DNA of 48,338 nucleotides from a virus. The notes beneath the pieces are model-generated. The model made no database searches. It saw nothing but the letters and a program-made list of their open reading frames with translations, and was not told the origin of the DNA. Positions 46,508 to 48,338 of this stretch are shown here, piece by piece; within the stretch, counting starts at the first letter, position 1; every line of letters begins with the position of its first letter. Made by a program: the position numbers and the translations under genes. Location of the stretch: positions 1-48,338 of IMG/VR virus record IMGVR_UViG_3300020215_000063. One strand, 5' to 3'.

Positions 46508-46689
46508 TGGCGGGTGGGGTAAAGGGCTTGAAGGGCGGCGTCGAGGGCCGCGGTGATCTCGGCAGGAACCTCCTGCGATTCTTCGAGCTGTTCGAGGTAG
46601 CGAAGCGCTGCCCGGGACGCTCGGACCAGGTCCCAGTGGGCCTGTTCCTTGGCGACGTAGCCGGTGAGGATGTCCGTAAGGCTGGACAT
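46504..46689 (-). CDS. Small helical protein
   Basis: 61 residues: MSSLTDILTGYVAKEQAHWDLVRASRAALR, fully helical. Leader CTACTTCCTACCCCACACACCC, one of the few C/T-rich leaders in this module. Confidence 0.6.
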   Translation of the reverse strand: MSSLTDILTGYVAKEQAHWDLVRASRAALRYLEQLEESQEVPAEITAALDAALQALYPTRQ

Positions 46690-46863
46690 GGGTGTGTGGG
46701 GTAGGAAGTAGATGGCCCAGTAACACCGCGAGACGCGCAGCGGTCAGGGAAGAGAGCGGCCGGTGATCCCGCAGGTTTGCAAGCCGACAGGCGCCGCAAA
46801 CCTCTTGCGCGGTCACCCCGCGAACGACCTTGACGGCGAGCATCGAGCGGTACACTTCGGACA
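46690..46863 (-). CDS. ORF with strong start signal but no own stop
   Basis: ATG preceded by AGGAGGAAG at good spacing, giving MSEVYRSMLAVKVVRGVTAQEVCGACRL..., protein-like for about 50 residues. The frame then stays open through the next gene in another frame and joins MKNLHAF in frame at 46507. Either the real stop was lost, there is an assembly error, or it is a ~180-residue protein. End given is where the next gene starts. Confidence 0.4.
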
Positions 46864-47016
46864 TCTCTTCCTCCTTGGGGGGTGAAGCCCTTACTTCCTT
46901 CCGCCAGGCCACCCTGGGGGATAGCCGACGCGAGGTTCGCGTTTGTAATCAATCAGTGCGGGACATTAAGGGGTGCAAACAAGTCCGCGCGGTTTCGCCC
47001 TTCGTTGCGGGGTTCT
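46864..47016. other. Intergenic region downstream of replication-relaxation gene
   Basis: About 150 bases with no convincing gene. It includes CCTTCGTTGC near 46999, repeated about 24 bp later just inside the neighbouring gene end. A small iteron-like or terminator role is possible; nothing firm is seen. Confidence 0.35.
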
Positions 47017-47610
47017 TTAGGGCCTTCGTTGCAGGATTGTTTTCAGGCTTATTGCCTTCCCCCCGCCGTCCGCCCACTGGGCATCCCACCCCTTCCTGCG
47101 GATCTCGTCCAGGGAGACGTACAGGGCGATCCGGTCCACCGCTTCTCCCCACGCCATGAGCCGCATCACCCGCTTCGCGGTCTGGTCCGGTGAATCCGCG
47201 TTGTGGACGACGATCAGGAGCGGGTCCTGGCACCCCCGGTAGCTGTCCATCCGGTCGCGGAACTGGGCCTCGGACTCCCGCCCGGTGTCCATCTCCACGT
47301 TGCAGAACACTCCCGGGTTCCACTCCCCGTCCGGGCGGCGCTTCCCGACCTTCGGCCCCCGGACCCAGTCTCCCCCCGGGAGAGCAATGGCGAACTCGGT
47401 CAGCAGGTACTCGTGCTCGTCCGCGTTCCCGACGTCGTAGCCCGCGTACTGGTACTGCGGCCGTCCGTCCCGGTCTGCATGAAGCACGTTCAGGTACGGG
47501 ATGCGTGCCCGCTTCCGCTTCCGGAGCCTGCGGAGCGTCCGGGCCGCCGCGTGGTATCTGCCCTGGAAGAACTTCCGGGCCACCTGCTCGATAGTCGAGG
47601 GGTGCGTCAT
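47017..47610 (-). CDS. Replication-relaxation-like winged-helix protein
   Basis: 197 residues from the first ATG after the ATPase stop. Winged-helix start (STIEQVARKFFQGRYHAAARTLRRLRKRKRA), then DEHEYLLTEFAIAL, KRRPDGEWNPGVFCNVEMDTGRESEAQFRDRMDSY, the pattern of replication-relaxation family proteins of plasmids and integrative elements. An in-frame GTG at 47682 would restore an extra helix (VDKAVTSWV) and overlap the ATPase end; that start is quite possible. Pairing with a coupling-type ATPase is a known arrangement on actinobacterial elements. Confidence 0.65.
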   Translation of the reverse strand: MTHPSTIEQVARKFFQGRYHAAARTLRRLRKRKRARIPYLNVLHADRDGRPQYQYAGYDVGNADEHEYLLTEFAIALPGGDWVRGPKVGKRRPDGEWNPGVFCNVEMDTGRESEAQFRDRMDSYRGCQDPLLIVVHNADSPDQTAKRVMRLMAWGEAVDRIALYVSLDEIRRKGWDAQWADGGGKAISLKTILQRRP

Positions 47611-47633
47611 GACCCACGACGTGACGGCCTTGT

Positions 47634-48338
47634 CTACGAGCCACCAAACCTGCTGGCCGCCCCGCCCCTCGGGACCGACCACACCTGCGGCGGGAGGTAC
47701 TGGGGCCGCTTGCGGATCTCCTCGATGAGGCGTTCCGTGCGCTTCTTGTTGATGGATGACGGCCATGCGGTGCCCACCAGTCTATCAGTGAGGGGTTCCG
47801 GGGTGACTCCGGCCTTCGTCCGGAGGAAGTACTGCCCGACCTGGAGGTTCGAGACTCTCGTCTCCCACTCCTGCAACTGGAGTTGGGGGGACTTGTAGAA
47901 CTCGTCGGTGACGGTCTTCTGGATCGGCCGGAAGCTGACACCCTCGGTATGCCCCTGCTTCTCCCCGTCGTGGCCCTTTCGGACGGACTTCGTGTGCACC
48001 TCTTCGTGCCCGGCGGTCACGTTCCGCTCTCTCGTGTAGTGGACGGCCAGCGCGTCGAAGCTGGGGTCAACGAGGTCACGCGCCGCGCGGTCGGCCCCGC
48101 TGTTCACCCGGTACCACCTGTGCTCGTCCGTCAAGGACATCAACTGCTCGAAGAGGTCCTGGTCGTGGAAGTCGCGGGACGTCTGGCTCATCGGCTCCCA
48201 GCTCACGCCGCGCTTTCGGTCCTGTTGCAGGGAGTCGATCACGAACGGCGTCACGGTGTCGTTCGCCCCCGCCTCCTCCAGAACGAGGTGCAGCGGGTGG
48301 GGCTTCTGGTCCTCCTCGAACATCTCCCGGGCCGCGTT
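47634..48338 (-). CDS. HerA/VirD4-type ATPase, C-terminal part (continues from window start)
   Basis: 234 codons plus stop, in frame with the part ending at base 1. It has the Walker B-like LHLVLEEAGAND, then SWEPMSQTSRDFHDQDLFEQLMSLTDEHRWYRVNSGADRA, which matches the coupling-protein/HerA pattern after Walker B, and a C-terminal VGQYFLRT region. An internal ATG at 48323 is not the true start, since five in-frame codons link it to base 1. See the N-terminal entry for function. Confidence 0.8.
   Translation of the reverse strand, partial: NAAREMFEEDQKPHPLHLVLEEAGANDTVTPFVIDSLQQDRKRGVSWEPMSQTSRDFHDQDLFEQLMSLTDEHRWYRVNSGADRAARDLVDPSFDALAVHYTRERNVTAGHEEVHTKSVRKGHDGEKQGHTEGVSFRPIQKTVTDEFYKSPQLQLQEWETRVSNLQVGQYFLRTKAGVTPEPLTDRLVGTAWPSSINKKRTERLIEEIRKRPQYLPPQVWSVPRGGAASRFGGS

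Noticed and set aside
46882-47193. Plus-strand frame of 103 residues
   Set aside because: Pro/Arg-rich antisense reading of the replication-relaxation gene end, with no start signal.
1-48338. CRISPR arrays and insertion sequences
   Set aside because: No regularly spaced direct repeats with unique spacers and no transposase gene with terminal inverted repeats were seen. The only repeats are the fibre units, attP arm sites, RNA units and the 13-mer at 31.1 kb.

Overview
The window reads as a complete, circular (or circularly permuted) genome of a tailed phage or phage-plasmid, 48,338 bp, high in G+C. The main evidence for closure is that one minus-strand gene runs off the left edge (codons 1-261, with a Walker A motif) and continues in frame, with no lost base, from the right edge (the next 234 codons, with a Walker B-like motif). 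The two halves form one ~495-residue HerA/VirD4-type ATPase. The gene order (small terminase, large terminase, portal, scaffold, decoration, capsid, adaptor, nozzle, long fibres) fits a short-tailed, podovirus-like phage. The likely host is a Gemmata-type planctomycete. This is inferred from a TIGR02996-domain protein, a family characteristic of Gemmata relatives, and from an integrase of the style seen there.

Layout. (1) 29.8 to 2.66 kb, minus strand: XRE repressor, many tiny coupled membrane and zinc-ribbon proteins, packaging, head, adaptor/nozzle, collagen-like and repeat-rich fibres, then a lysis cassette (M23 peptidase, holin-like protein). (2) 30 to 41.3 kb, mostly plus strand with minus islands: a GP88-like protein, a non-coding interval with several candidate structured RNAs, a metallophosphoesterase, RusA-like and HNH nucleases, a ribbon-helix-helix repressor facing a divergent promoter, a lysozyme-like enzyme, an OB/SSB-like protein, and small proteins. 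Several sigma70-like promoters are readable here. (3) 41.4 to 48.3 kb continuing through the join to 2.55 kb: tRNA-Phe flanked by repeated arm sites (attP), tyrosine integrase, excisionase-like protein, TIGR02996 protein, a reduced Prim-Pol-like protein, a replication-relaxation-like winged-helix protein, the ATPase, and a DUF932 protein. This third part looks like an integrative or plasmid module joined to a phage.

Translation signals differ by region. Phage genes in parts 1 and 2 mostly follow C/T-rich leaders (CCCCCTCC-like, no Shine-Dalgarno), are coupled by ATGA/GTGA/TGATG overlaps, or lie 6-8 nt below a -10 box (apparently leaderless). Genes in part 3 mostly have ordinary purine-rich Shine-Dalgarno sites. 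The most unusual content is at 30.7-33.1 kb: two tandem ~85-nt RNA units with compensatory base changes, a ~92-nt small RNA with its own promoter, three hairpins and a terminator, and a ~240-nt structured segment with mutually exclusive stems.
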